Of a stretch of 64,000 nt of DNA, positions 16,948 through 26,082 are shown piece after piece. The stretch is taken from the IMG/VR virus record IMGVR_UViG_3300028908_000006, positions 1 through 64,000 of that record; one strand, given 5' to 3'. Numbering within the stretch: position 1 is the stretch's first letter; each line of letters opens with the position of its first letter. A program made the translations under genes and the position numbers. Source of the stretch: a virus. The notes beneath the pieces are model-generated. The model was not told the DNA's origin and did no database searches. It saw only the letters and a program-made list of their open reading frames with translations.

Positions 16948-17912
16948 TGCATCCAAAGATAAGAAGCTTCCTTGGTAAGCGTGCGGCTATCCTTAAGGTA
17001 TCAGGCCAAGCGGCCAGGTTTTCAGGAGATACCATTGAGATTGTTGGGATAGACTTTATTTACAGGCTTAAGGTTCCTGGTGTGAGCATAGTCCCTTCCA
17101 TCTTTATCAACATCCAGGACCTGACATCGGTCCTCTCTATTCTTGGAGAGATTGAAGAAGCAAAGAGAGTGGATCGCAGGCTCCTTCTGAGACAGTCTTT
17201 CATCCAGGCAGAAATACCGGTAATGGAAGGAGATGTAAGCACGACTGTCTCTCAGATAACAGAAGGGGATACCATTTTATTTCCCGATGATTTCTATGAA
17301 TCGCTGGTCTCCCTTTCAAAGATCTTTTCCCTGGCCATGATCTACTTTCCAAGAAAGGACAGAGTGATTGTGCATGATGAAGGGGCCCGCTTCCTGGCCG
17401 TGATAGAGACAGAAGTCCCTGAAGATGTGATAGGCTCTTATGGCACCTGTTCTTCAAGTACTATCTTCATAGATTCTTTTTCTCCATCCTGGCAAGTCAT
17501 CCCTTCTACCTGGCACATCGTCTTAGGCCAGCATGGAGAACGGGAAGATTTTTACTTCATCTTCTCTTCCATGAAAGCGATTGAACTTGAACAGTTTGCT
17601 CCGCTTGCAAACCTTCTAGACGAACTCCTTTCTGAAGAAAGGATAGCCATAAAGACAGAGCCAAAACTTTTTTCAGCATCCTCTTTCCCCATAACCGATG
17701 TTATATTCAGGAATAAAGACATCATCATTTCATCTGACTCCTTCTCTCTTACCTTTGAAGGGGCCCTTTCTTCACCGATTGAAGCAACCATCCTCTCTTC
17801 TTCTTGGCAGGATTTAATTCCAAAGGCGAAGGGATACAGGCTTTTCTATCTCCCTGGCAGAAAGTTTTTGTGTGCTGAATCTGATCGTTTCAAGATCTTC
17901 CTACCTGCATAA
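16944..17912 (+). CDS. Putative clamp-like protein next to polymerase
   Basis: 322 residues. It is beta-rich throughout with three segments of similar rhythm (strand-turn-strand stretches near residues 50-110, 115-160 and 260-320), and ends in FKIFLPA. Together with its place directly before the polymerase, overlapping by one base, this suggests a sliding-clamp or processivity fold. No motif proves it, and a clearer DnaN homologue is encoded at 33248. It could instead be a polymerase accessory or single-strand binding protein. Confidence 0.35.
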   Translation: MMHPKIRSFLGKRAAILKVSGQAARFSGDTIEIVGIDFIYRLKVPGVSIVPSIFINIQDLTSVLSILGEIEEAKRVDRRLLLRQSFIQAEIPVMEGDVSTTVSQITEGDTILFPDDFYESLVSLSKIFSLAMIYFPRKDRVIVHDEGARFLAVIETEVPEDVIGSYGTCSSSTIFIDSFSPSWQVIPSTWHIVLGQHGEREDFYFIFSSMKAIELEQFAPLANLLDELLSEERIAIKTEPKLFSASSFPITDVIFRNKDIIISSDSFSLTFEGALSSPIEATILSSSWQDLIPKAKGYRLFYLPGRKFLCAESDRFKIFLPA

Positions 17913-20353
17913 TGAAGACCATAGATCTTCGCTTTGAAAAGCCAGAGAAGTGTGAGAAGTGTCAGTTTTTTCGGGCAGAGAGTGCCAAGTATGAATTTCC
18001 AGATAATCCAAAACTTGTTATCGTTGGAGAGTCCCTGGGTTATCGAGAAGTCCAGGAAGGGTCTCCATTTGTAGGAAAATCAGGAGCCTTCCTGAACACT
18101 CTTCTTTCCTTCTTTGATCTTACAAGAGACCAGGTTCATGTTACCAATGCTATCAAGTGTTTCCCTGGTGCTGGGAAGAACAAGGAGAAGATCAAGAAGC
18201 CGTCCATCAAGAAGTGCCTCTCCATCTTCCTTTCCCAGGAACTAGAAGAAACCAATCCCACACCGGTTCTTGTCCTTGGAGATCATGCCACCTACGCCAT
18301 CACCTTCTATCTATTTGGGAAAGGAAGAACCATCAAGGAGCTTGATGGGCGTGTAATTCAGAAGGATGGCCGGAAATATGCTTTCATGCGCCATCCTTCT
18401 TTCTATATGCGTCGCTATGGTGAAGGGAAGGCTGAAAAGGAATTTTACAACCATGGAAAGAAACTTCTTAAGGCCCTTTTTTCAGATGGTGCGGGAGACC
18501 TGAACTTTGACGATCCTCCACTCCCATTCACTTATCATGTTGGTGAGAGCCATCTTCTCTCCTTCCTATCTTCTCTTCCAGACAATGAAATCCTCATCTT
18601 TGACATTGAGACCAACGGCCTTCATTTCACCAACAAGGACATGGAGATAACCCTCATTGGTGTTTCAGACACCAGGGGAAACATCTTTGTGAACAAGCCA
18701 AGCAGGAAGATAATTGATGGTCTTTCCAGATTTCGTCTTGTGGCTCACAATGGAAAGTTTGACATCAACTTTATCAGGGCCAAGTATGGTATCAGGCTCA
18801 ATCTTTACTTTGACACCTTGCTTGCTGGTTATGCCATTGACCAGGGAAGAAAAGAGTATTCTCTTGAATCACTTACCTATACCTATGCACCAGACGCTGC
18901 TCTCTGGCGTGGAACTACCAAGTCAAAGAAGAAAGCGTCAACTCTTGATTTCGAGACTCTTGTTGAATACAACGCCATAGATGTCTATGCCACCTATCGG
19001 CTTTACCAGGAACTTTCACCAAAGCTGGAGTCTTCCTTCTTTTTCTGGGAAATTCTCATGCCAGCAACTGATATTTTTGCGGATGTAGAATTTCATGGCG
19101 CTTATGTAGATATTGAGCGTCTGCGATATATTGGAAACCTATGCCTTCACCTTAAATCTGTGGTGGAGAGAGACATCCGTTCTCTTCCTGAAGTTAACCA
19201 GCTTGAAGAAGAAAGAGGGACAAAATACAATCCAAGATCTTCCCAGCACAATCTTTTCATTCTCCAGCAAATAAAGAAACTGCAATATACAGATCCAAGA
19301 ACGAAGAAGACCTATCTTATTCCTTCGTCTAACAAGAAGATCCTGGCCAGGTTTAAGGATGATCGTTTTTGTAGTCTTCTTTTAAAGTATAGGAAGTATC
19401 AGAAGGCGTCCTCAACCTATGCTAAGGGTATAGAGAAGAAACTCATTCCAACCAAGTATCAAAACATCTTTAGAGGCTATCCATCCTTCTTTCTACATAG
19501 GACAGCAACGGGAAGGACTGCTTCAGGATCCCTTTTGACTGATTCTGCTTCCCCCATCACCCGCACGAAAGACGACATTTCTTTCAACTTCCAGAACTTC
19601 CCTCGTGGGAGGCTTATCCGTGGGATGATTATCCCACCGCCAGGATATATCATTGTATCGTTTGACTACTCCACCCTTGAAATGCGTATAGCAGCTGGCA
19701 TAGCCAACGAGCAACACCTAATTAAGGCCTTCATGGAAGGGCTTGATTTCCACACCTATATGGCTTCTCTTACCTTTGATGTGCCCTATGAAGAAGTAAC
19801 CAAAGAACAGCGTCAGCTGGCAAAGACCGTTTCGTTTGGGCTCCTCTATGGTGCATCTCCACTCTTGCTGGTGGAGAATTTTGGAATTTCAGAAGAGAGG
19901 GCTTATGAGATATACGACCGCTATTTTTCATCGGTGCCAAACATAAAAGCCTGGATAGACTCAACGATTGCCTTCATTGAAGAACACCATTATGTAGAAA
20001 CTCCCTTTGGTAGGAGAAGATATTTTTATGACCTTTCAAACAATGCTTACAAGCGTGAAGGTCCAAACATGGTGGTTCAATCTGTAGCCTCGGATCTCAT
20101 GCTCATTACGCTTTCTCTTATCAAGAAGGAACTACTTTCTCTTTCCTGGTGGGAGAGGGAAGTGATCTTCTTCTGTGCCGTCCATGATTCAGCTTCTTTC
20201 TATATCAAGGAAGACCAGGAAGTTATCGAAAAAGCAATTGACATATTCATCGATTGTGCTATGCTTAAGGTAGCAAGGATACCTGAAGTAGCTAGAGTAC
20301 TTTCAGGCTGCCCATTGCTGATAGATTTCAAGGTGGGGAAAAGATGGGAATAG
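17912..20353 (+). CDS. Uracil-DNA glycosylase - family A DNA polymerase fusion
   Basis: 813 residues. The replicative polymerase. The first 190 residues are a family-4-type uracil-DNA glycosylase with all four iron-sulfur cysteines (C14, C17, C83, C102), the PFVGK motif (52-56) and RHPS (161-164). A DnaQ-like proofreading domain follows with FDIET (231-235), a second motif around D285 and YNAID ending at D358. The PolA core has motif A FDYSTLEMR (D586), the O-helix R635, K639, F643, Y647, and motif C VHDS at 758-761. The same fusion is known in SPO1-type phage polymerases. Motif C has Ser where most family A enzymes have Glu. There is no 5' nuclease domain. Confidence 0.93.
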   Translation: MKTIDLRFEKPEKCEKCQFFRAESAKYEFPDNPKLVIVGESLGYREVQEGSPFVGKSGAFLNTLLSFFDLTRDQVHVTNAIKCFPGAGKNKEKIKKPSIKKCLSIFLSQELEETNPTPVLVLGDHATYAITFYLFGKGRTIKELDGRVIQKDGRKYAFMRHPSFYMRRYGEGKAEKEFYNHGKKLLKALFSDGAGDLNFDDPPLPFTYHVGESHLLSFLSSLPDNEILIFDIETNGLHFTNKDMEITLIGVSDTRGNIFVNKPSRKIIDGLSRFRLVAHNGKFDINFIRAKYGIRLNLYFDTLLAGYAIDQGRKEYSLESLTYTYAPDAALWRGTTKSKKKASTLDFETLVEYNAIDVYATYRLYQELSPKLESSFFFWEILMPATDIFADVEFHGAYVDIERLRYIGNLCLHLKSVVERDIRSLPEVNQLEEERGTKYNPRSSQHNLFILQQIKKLQYTDPRTKKTYLIPSSNKKILARFKDDRFCSLLLKYRKYQKASSTYAKGIEKKLIPTKYQNIFRGYPSFFLHRTATGRTASGSLLTDSASPITRTKDDISFNFQNFPRGRLIRGMIIPPPGYIIVSFDYSTLEMRIAAGIANEQHLIKAFMEGLDFHTYMASLTFDVPYEEVTKEQRQLAKTVSFGLLYGASPLLLVENFGISEERAYEIYDRYFSSVPNIKAWIDSTIAFIEEHHYVETPFGRRRYFYDLSNNAYKREGPNMVVQSVASDLMLITLSLIKKELLSLSWWEREVIFFCAVHDSASFYIKEDQEVIEKAIDIFIDCAMLKVARIPEVARVLSGCPLLIDFKVGKRWE

Positions 20354-20928
20354 GTCATATCTGCCCCAAATGTAAGTCAGGAAAGGTTGAAATCAGCCAG
20401 AAGGCATTTACTTGCCTTGAGTGTGGCTTTAGCCTTAATTTCAATACCAGAAAGGAGAGTGATAGTGTGGAAGCCCAGAAGAAACTAAAGAAGACAGACA
20501 TCATTAGAAAGATGATCTCTGAAGGTAAATCCCTTCATGAGATCCAGGCGTGGTTTGATGAGCATTTCAACCTCACGCCACGCCAGCGCCAGTATATCAA
20601 GGAAGCCTACAATGACATCATCTCCCGCGGAAAAACCACTCGCCCAGCCCAGCTCAAACCGAAGATGGAAGTTACTCCTACACCCAAGCAATCTCTTCCT
20701 GAGAAGAAATCTCCTATTGAGTCGGAAATAGAAAGACTCAAGTTTGAATTAGAAGTAGAAAAGATCAAGCAGGAACTTGATTCCCTTCCTATTGGCCTTG
20801 AAAAGGCTGATGTGGTCCTTAAGAGACTTCACCTTTATGTGTCTGTCATGCGGAATATTTTAGACCGCCTGGCAGATGTTTTAGCCACACTTATTCTGAA
20901 GGAGGCTACCAAACATGAAAGCAAATGA
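20344..20928 (+). CDS. Zinc-ribbon and helical-tail protein
   Basis: 194 residues, not recognised. Two CxxC pairs (CPKC near residue 7, CLEC near residue 24) form a short zinc ribbon; residues 40-85 are helical with a possible HTH; a Pro/Lys linker and a coiled-coil C-terminus follow. It starts within the polymerase's last codons and ends inside the next gene. Candidate role: DNA-binding accessory of the replisome, inferred only from fold and neighbours. Confidence 0.65.
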   Translation: MGIGHICPKCKSGKVEISQKAFTCLECGFSLNFNTRKESDSVEAQKKLKKTDIIRKMISEGKSLHEIQAWFDEHFNLTPRQRQYIKEAYNDIISRGKTTRPAQLKPKMEVTPTPKQSLPEKKSPIESEIERLKFELEVEKIKQELDSLPIGLEKADVVLKRLHLYVSVMRNILDRLADVLATLILKEATKHESK

Positions 20929-21397
20929 AGTAAATCCATCCCTTGTATTATCCTGGCTCAAGATTGAGGAAGGGTCTGTTGATGACCTCAAGCGTGACCT
21001 TGCTAAGCAACCCTTGAGAACGGCCCTGGTTCAGGCCAGGGTGGATACTGAAAGGCAGAAATTGGCGGATCTTGAGAATGAACTCCGTATGAAGCAGCTT
21101 GATCTTGACACCTATGTATCGAAAAGAGTTGTGGAGTTTAGGGAGTCCGGCAAGGCAAAGTCTGAAACAGCGGTTACAAACTATAGGAAATTTGATTTGG
21201 AGGCTGATCCAAAGGTAATCAACTATAAAACCAAGATAAATGAACTTCGTAAGGCTGTAGCAGACCAAGAAAACCTTGTTCGATCTTGGGAAGGTCTCAT
21301 GGCTCGTCTGAGGGAAAAGACAATGATTCTTCTTTCCAGGATCAAGCTTGAGATTTATCTAGCAAAGGGTGTAGATTCTATAATGGAAGAAATATAA
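20915..21397 (+). CDS. Coiled-coil protein, possible UvsY-like mediator
   Basis: 160 residues, highly helical. Size, an N-terminal 'W..D' helix, a long heptad region and a C-terminal amphipathic helix are reminiscent of T4 UvsY, which loads recombinase onto gp32-coated DNA. The likeness is architectural, not a clear sequence match. Its position directly before a possible gp32-like protein supports the idea. GGAGG lies before the ATG. Confidence 0.4.
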   Translation: MKANEVNPSLVLSWLKIEEGSVDDLKRDLAKQPLRTALVQARVDTERQKLADLENELRMKQLDLDTYVSKRVVEFRESGKAKSETAVTNYRKFDLEADPKVINYKTKINELRKAVADQENLVRSWEGLMARLREKTMILLSRIKLEIYLAKGVDSIMEEI

Positions 21398-21418
21398 AAA
21401 GATGGAGGTGATTGGTTT

Positions 21419-22255
21419 ATGACTTGGTGGATTAGAAAGGAAAAAGGTGTAGAAGATGTCGATTTAAAAAAGGGGATCGATGCATTGGGCTCTCCTTGCC
21501 TTTGGTATTTTTTCAAGCTTGAGTGCCCGTTATGTCAGAGAGCTGCTGAGCTTTACAGGAAGTATGACATGACTAAAGATGAAAAGGTGAAGCAGAAGGC
21601 CCAATCTGTCTACGCTAAGCGAACTCCCATGGCTTTTGCTATCTTCTCGTCTGAACACGAAGACCTTCAACATCTCAAAAACAAACCTGTGGTGATAGTT
21701 CTTCCTATTGACCATGTAGTGGGAGCGATTTCGAATCGTCTTGTAAGTAAGGAATGGGAAGGCGATCCCACCGATATTGAAAACGGTTACATTGTTACCA
21801 TTTGGCGGAAATACAAGCAGGGAGAGCGATTTGCTAATTGGTATGTCAAGCGTGGTAAGCCCCTGCCACTTACCAAGGAAAAAGTGAAGACACTTTACAA
21901 GAAACTTGCTCTTCCAAATCCCAAGCAGGATAAAGGAGCCTTTTTGAACTGGCTCTATAACAAACATCCAGAGTTGGTAGTGGTTTCCTGGGCGGATATT
22001 CCAGCCGATACAGAGGTAGATCTCAGGATTCTTCCTTGGCCTTGGAAGACTGCAAGTGGCGAATATATACCTGAGAATGAAGTTGACCAGGAAGCTTCTC
22101 CTTTCAAGGTCATGCGCTTCCATTGGCGGCTGGGAGAAGATGTAGTAGGCCGCCTTAAGGAAGCTGAATTTGACATCTCTCGATTCAACCCATCCAAGGA
22201 AGAAGAAGATATTCCACTTAGTAGTGAGTCTGGAGACCTGCTGGATGAAGTCTAG
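21419..22255 (+). CDS. Possible gp32-like single-strand DNA-binding protein
   Basis: 278 residues. The N-terminal part, with CLWYFFKLECPLCQ at about residues 27-40 followed by a helix, then a beta-rich central domain and a disordered acidic Ser/Glu tail, follows the plan of T4 gp32 (zinc-bearing core plus acidic C-terminal protein-interaction tail). Only CPLC and C27 are visible as metal ligands, so a zinc site is uncertain. GGAGGTG lies nine bases upstream. It precedes the clamp loader and overlaps it. Single-strand binding is inferred from layout and tail. Confidence 0.4.
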   Translation: MTWWIRKEKGVEDVDLKKGIDALGSPCLWYFFKLECPLCQRAAELYRKYDMTKDEKVKQKAQSVYAKRTPMAFAIFSSEHEDLQHLKNKPVVIVLPIDHVVGAISNRLVSKEWEGDPTDIENGYIVTIWRKYKQGERFANWYVKRGKPLPLTKEKVKTLYKKLALPNPKQDKGAFLNWLYNKHPELVVVSWADIPADTEVDLRILPWPWKTASGEYIPENEVDQEASPFKVMRFHWRLGEDVVGRLKEAEFDISRFNPSKEEEDIPLSSESGDLLDEV

Positions 22256-23180
22256 ACCAGCACTTGAGTCATTCGTTGGCAACACGCAGGCAGTTGGTCA
22301 CGTGAGAGCGATTATAGAATCAGGCCAGCTGCCTGCTACCACTCTCTTCATTGGTCCTCCCGGAACTGGGAAAACCACCTTGGCTAGAATCCTTGCTTCA
22401 AATTTTGCTCCACCGCAGTCAATAGTTGAACACGACTCTGCCAATCTTTCTGGCGTGGAATATGGAAGGCAGCTTGCCAAGTTAGCAGAGACTCCGCCAT
22501 TTGCGGGGGACTTTCGCGTCTTCATTCTGGATGAAGTTCAGAGAGCCACTCCACACTTCTTTGACGCTCTTCTCAAGCCAATGGAAGAAGCAAGATATGC
22601 CAGGTTTATTCTTTGCACGACGGACTTTTCGTTCCCTTCAAAATTCCCAACCATCTCTTCAAGGGCAGTCAAGATAAAGACTCGAACCCTTACCAAAGAA
22701 GAGACTCGTGTTCTAATTGCCCGTAAACTTGGTAAGAAGAGAGCCACACCACAACTTACTTCCCTTGTCTGGGAGCTTACAGGTGGATCTCCCAGGGACA
22801 TCATTCTTGCCTGTGGTGAGATAGACCGTCTTGGACCGGAGAAGGGCCTGATATATCTTCAGGAGCAGTTCTTTATCAAGAAGGGTGGAAACGTCTCAAA
22901 GTTTGCCCTGGCTCTTCTGTCTTCCAAGACAACAGATGAAGAGCTGGAAAAACTTTTCTACTCCATCCAAGACAAGATTCAGGCGAGGCCTGAGGAGGTT
23001 CGCCTTGTAATCAAACAAAAACTAGAGGAGGCGATAAGAACTAAAACGCTTCCGATTTCAAAACTTTTTTCACTTGCTCCAGCCATTCCTATTCTTGATG
23101 AGCTAACACGAGAATGGTATAGTTACCTTGACGCTGTCAAGGCAATAGTGAAGATAAGGAGAAGTATCTATGGTGGATGA
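22245..23180 (+). CDS. Clamp-loader ATPase (RFC/DnaX-like)
   Basis: 311 residues. An AAA+ ATPase that opens and loads the sliding clamp. Walker A GPPGTGKTT is near residues 38-46, Walker B FILDE near 92-96, sensor 1 around LCTTDFS, and the SSR arginine-finger motif (ISSRAV) near 145. The start at 22245 has GGAG nine bases upstream and overlaps the previous gene's end; the in-frame ATG at 22170 lies well inside that gene and is unlikely. Only one ATPase subunit is seen, as in T4 (gp44); a small clamp-loader partner could be among the neighbours. Confidence 0.85.
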   Translation: MKSRPALESFVGNTQAVGHVRAIIESGQLPATTLFIGPPGTGKTTLARILASNFAPPQSIVEHDSANLSGVEYGRQLAKLAETPPFAGDFRVFILDEVQRATPHFFDALLKPMEEARYARFILCTTDFSFPSKFPTISSRAVKIKTRTLTKEETRVLIARKLGKKRATPQLTSLVWELTGGSPRDIILACGEIDRLGPEKGLIYLQEQFFIKKGGNVSKFALALLSSKTTDEELEKLFYSIQDKIQARPEEVRLVIKQKLEEAIRTKTLPISKLFSLAPAIPILDELTREWYSYLDAVKAIVKIRRSIYGG

Positions 23181-23367
23181 TTTTATTGTAGCCGGTGTAA
23201 CCCATATAGGGGAAGCCATTAAGCGACTGAAGGACGGTGAGACTGTTCTTGTTTCCCCGCCTTACTTGAATCCTCTGGTCTTAAAAGCTGCTGAAGAAGG
23301 GTTGGAATTACAAGTTACAGATGGAGGTATGTTTTATTATGCAGAAGTTAAAAGTGATAGAGATTAA
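23170..23367 (+). CDS. Hypothetical small protein
   Basis: 65 residues, not recognised. An AAGGAG site lies upstream within the clamp-loader end, which it overlaps by 11 bases. The sequence shows a helix (GEAIKRLKDG) followed by two strands. No motif supports a function. Confidence 0.55.
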   Translation: MVDDFIVAGVTHIGEAIKRLKDGETVLVSPPYLNPLVLKAAEEGLELQVTDGGMFYYAEVKSDRD

Positions 23368-23605
23368 GTCCTCTCCCCTTGAAGAGCGCCTCAGAGAGTT
23401 GATCGAAAAGCATAAGGATGAGATAAAGAATATCGAAGCAGACGATATAATCGTATTGTCATTCAACAAGAAGAGTGGTGAGCTGTCGGTTATAGCCGAT
23501 CCTGACGAGTTACCTGTAAGGCATATATGTTCTCGTCTAATGGAGGCCTATCAACATCTGTTTGCAGCCATGGTTGTCAGGGCAGCGGTGGAATCTCTAA
23601 CATGA
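23339..23605 (+). CDS. Hypothetical small protein
   Basis: 88 residues, not recognised. The start at 23339 is preceded by GGAGGT ten bases upstream, better than an ATG at 23321 that would include that site. It is an alpha/beta protein with a Lys/Glu-rich first helix. The end overlaps the next ATG as ATGA. Confidence 0.55.
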   Translation: MQKLKVIEIKSSPLEERLRELIEKHKDEIKNIEADDIIVLSFNKKSGELSVIADPDELPVRHICSRLMEAYQHLFAAMVVRAAVESLT

Positions 23606-24423
23606 GAATCATTTCATCTGATAGACAATTTTACCTTATAAAACGAAACAATAGAGCATTTTACGTTCTCGGGACTGATATATATGATGTAGCCCATGTA
23701 GAACTTCCCTCTTATGATCTATCATGGCATGAAACAGTAATTCACCATAGAAGAGAGATGCCTGTTACTTTGTATGGCCATGAAACAACGATAGGCCATT
23801 TTACGATCCAGGAAAATCTGGAGAACATAAGGCTGTGGGGAGTGATAACCGGGACAGCTGAGCTTACAGAAGGAAAGCAGGGAAAACCAGATGACGGACT
23901 TGCCATTGCATTTGCTGCTTTCATGATGTATTCCTCTCGAAGAACTTTAGCGGCCTCCAAGCACAATAAGGTGCGGGAAGTTGCTGCGGCCTATATTGAT
24001 GAGCCTCCGCAAGAGTTCATGGATTCTATCATGGATCTGACTGTGTCAGCCAGGAAGAAGTTTGTCATCAAGGTCTTTGATTGGCTCCAAGTATTGGGAG
24101 CATTCTCATATAAAAAGAGAAAAATCATAATTACTGTCAGAAACAATATTTACCGCCTCATATTTCAGGCGTTACTATATGACATTGGATCTCAGTTTAC
24201 AATGAAACTCACCAGAGATTATACGAAGTTTGTATTCCCCTGGGGATATGAGATTTCAAAGCTCAGGAAGCCTGATTACAGGCCGAAACTGGAAGTCAAG
24301 ACGACACGATTGAAGGGGACGGAGCCTGTGCTGGATCGCAACCTCCTGATTTACAGAGGGGATTATCTCGGCAACAATATGGTTCTTCGGAGCGGATCTG
24401 GTGAAGAAGTATCCAGCAACTAA
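23602..24423 (+). CDS. Hypothetical protein
   Basis: 273 residues, not recognised. The N-terminal 100 residues look beta-rich; the middle is helical with a 'VSARKKFVIKVFDWLQVLGAF' helical stretch that could be a winged helix; the C-terminus is basic. The start at 23602 overlaps the previous stop (ATGA). The end overlaps the following gene by 23 bases. Confidence 0.6.
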   Translation: MRIISSDRQFYLIKRNNRAFYVLGTDIYDVAHVELPSYDLSWHETVIHHRREMPVTLYGHETTIGHFTIQENLENIRLWGVITGTAELTEGKQGKPDDGLAIAFAAFMMYSSRRTLAASKHNKVREVAAAYIDEPPQEFMDSIMDLTVSARKKFVIKVFDWLQVLGAFSYKKRKIIITVRNNIYRLIFQALLYDIGSQFTMKLTRDYTKFVFPWGYEISKLRKPDYRPKLEVKTTRLKGTEPVLDRNLLIYRGDYLGNNMVLRSGSGEEVSSN

Positions 24424-24781
24424 GGAAGGGATTGAGCAATTCCTTGACGATCTGGTCACAAGAGAGATAGCTATACTTATTGAAGGTGAAGGATCATATA
24501 GAGCAATTATTTCTTTTTTAGACAAGATGGATATTAAGTGGGCTTCTGGAAGTAATATTGATGATCCTTCCCGCAATTACCAATTATGGATACCTATTGT
24601 TGGTCGTAGATTTCTTCTCTTTATCTATGCTGGTGAAAAAGGATTTAGGGCCTTGGTAGGCGGTCTCGAAAGAAGCGAAGACTACTTTGGAGTGGAAGAA
24701 TTCATGGCAAAATTCGAAGATATAGACTACAAGCCTGTCCGTAGCGAATATGATGGACTTATAGAAAAGTTTCTCCTATGA
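24401..24781 (+). CDS. Tandem paralogue family member 1
   Basis: 126 residues, function unknown. The GTG start has GGAG eight bases upstream. Core pattern: a strand (IAILIE), a turn with an aromatic residue starting a helix, then 'IKWASGSNIDD'. The same pattern is in the next gene as 'IKTVSGTSIED'. The extreme C-terminus is EKFLL, matching the hydrophobic tails of members 2, 3 and 4. The family lies between clamp-loader and nucleotide genes. Confidence 0.6.
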   Translation: MKKYPATKEGIEQFLDDLVTREIAILIEGEGSYRAIISFLDKMDIKWASGSNIDDPSRNYQLWIPIVGRRFLLFIYAGEKGFRALVGGLERSEDYFGVEEFMAKFEDIDYKPVRSEYDGLIEKFLL

Positions 24782-24794
24782 TAATATCCGTCCC

Positions 24795-25193
24795 ATGGAT
24801 AAGAAGGGTTTGAAACATCTTATTAAGCACCTTGCCAAGATTCATGGCGGCGAATACGTTGTATCGGTTAAAAATAAAGGCCAGTTTGACAGATTAAAGG
24901 AAATTTTAAGTGGCACCGGGATTAAAACCGTCTCTGGAACTAGTATTGAAGATCTTGATTATTTCGCTCTATATAAATATTTTAGCCAGTTCTATCCTAC
25001 TCTTTTTCATTTGAAGAAAACACTTTACATTCATTTCGCCCTTAATAGGGGCAAAGACGAAATTGAAGTGTCACTATCATGCTTATCTCTTAATCATGTT
25101 GATTTGTCAGTTTTCATACAGACAATAGGACAACTTGGAACCTACCCATCTGAGCAACTAGGTGATAATGTTATTGAGACACTATTTCTATGA
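24795..25193 (+). CDS. Tandem paralogue family member 2
   Basis: 132 residues, function unknown. It shares with the preceding gene the strand-helix unit and the GIKxxSGxxIxD motif (residues about 44-56), and ends in ETLFL. No strong ribosome site is seen before the ATG at 24795. It overlaps the nuclease gene start as ATGA. Confidence 0.55.
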   Translation: MDKKGLKHLIKHLAKIHGGEYVVSVKNKGQFDRLKEILSGTGIKTVSGTSIEDLDYFALYKYFSQFYPTLFHLKKTLYIHFALNRGKDEIEVSLSCLSLNHVDLSVFIQTIGQLGTYPSEQLGDNVIETLFL

Positions 25194-25552
25194 AGACAAG
25201 ATCTTGTAAAGCCAAAGGAAGAAGACTTCAGAACAAGATTGCAAAAGAGCTTGCCGAGTTGTTTGGCCTGGAGCTTGGCAAAGAAAAGGACATCTGGCCC
25301 AGGGTGATGGGAGAGGATGGACCAGATATAGCCCTAGCCAAGCATATAAGGGAGATTATTCCGCTTTCTATCGAATGCAAGAACCAGGAGAAGTGGAATG
25401 TCCATTCTTTTGTGGAGCAGGCTAAAAAACAAGCCTACCCAAACACAGAATGGGTTGTTATAATGAGTAGGAACTACCAGCGGGAACCTTTTGTAGTGGT
25501 ATCTTGGAAGTTTTTTAAATTCCTTCTCAAAAAGGCTTATGGCAATAAGTAA
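25190..25552 (+). CDS. PD-(D/E)XK nuclease, Holliday-resolvase-like
   Basis: 120 residues. The PD-(D/E)XK core is seen as GPDIAL (about residues 44-49) and IECKNQ (about 62-67), with an N-terminal basic helix (KGRRLQNKIAKELAELFG) carrying the expected Glu. Length and layout fit archaeal-type Hjc or phage junction resolvases and similar single-domain nucleases. It would resolve recombination intermediates made by the RecA-like system. Its last codons (FFKFLLKKAYGNK) are duplicated as DNA before member 4 of the neighbouring family. Confidence 0.65.
   Translation: MKTRSCKAKGRRLQNKIAKELAELFGLELGKEKDIWPRVMGEDGPDIALAKHIREIIPLSIECKNQEKWNVHSFVEQAKKQAYPNTEWVVIMSRNYQREPFVVVSWKFFKFLLKKAYGNK
25511..25544 (+). 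repeat. Duplicated gene junction, copy 1
   Basis: About 33 bases spanning the end of the nuclease gene and the start of paralogue 3. The same sequence with few changes occurs at 26083-26115 before paralogue 4. The copy proves that the paralogue was duplicated together with the tail of the nuclease gene. Confidence 0.75.
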
Positions 25553-26075
25553 AGAGAGAGCAAAAGAGCTTGCAGGCCGGTTTGTGCAGGTGGTGCAAGA
25601 GCATGAATTTCCAGCAACTGACGAATTTTTTGAGATATTTCCCAGTTTTAAACACGATTCAAGAGCGCCGTCAATCTTTCCCGTGAAGGTATCTACCTTG
25701 GAAGAGCACGGTCTCTTTGTAGCTTTAGTAAAACGCTTGGTTGCTGATCGTAAACCATTTAGTTACGATTTTGGGTATAGATCTTACTTAATACGTAGTT
25801 TACTAGAAGAGTTGCCTTACTATCTTATTTTTGTTCATGTCCATACTCCAGAGGAAGGATATGCTATCAGAACATCTTCTTCTTGGGTAGGCCGGTTCTT
25901 TTGTGCAGAGGATATTATAACTCTGCTTGAAGATCAAGAGTTTGATCCTAAACTGCTTGTCGCTAGGGTATCTATAACCAAGGTAGGGAATAAGCAGAAT
26001 GAAGAGATACATCCCAATGAGGAGAAGTCAGTTGTATGTAACGACTATACCGTAATAAAGACAATCTTCCTATAG
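25539..26075 (+). CDS. Tandem paralogue family member 3
   Basis: 178 residues, function unknown. It is clearly paralogous to the next gene: both contain FPATxEF, FPxF, SRxPxIFPV, EEH and RTSxxWxGRxF in the same order. A variable hydrophilic linker leads to the C-terminal KTIFL. It lacks any recognised catalytic motif. Only an AAGG site precedes the ATG, which overlaps the nuclease gene. Confidence 0.6.
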   Translation: MAISKERAKELAGRFVQVVQEHEFPATDEFFEIFPSFKHDSRAPSIFPVKVSTLEEHGLFVALVKRLVADRKPFSYDFGYRSYLIRSLLEELPYYLIFVHVHTPEEGYAIRTSSSWVGRFFCAEDIITLLEDQEFDPKLLVARVSITKVGNKQNEEIHPNEEKSVVCNDYTVIKTIFL

Positions 26076-26082
26076 TAAGGAA

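Noticed and set aside
21530-22285. A 251-codon minus-strand open frame
   Set aside because: Entirely opposite the gp32-like gene and the clamp-loader start, without ribosome site or recognisable motif.
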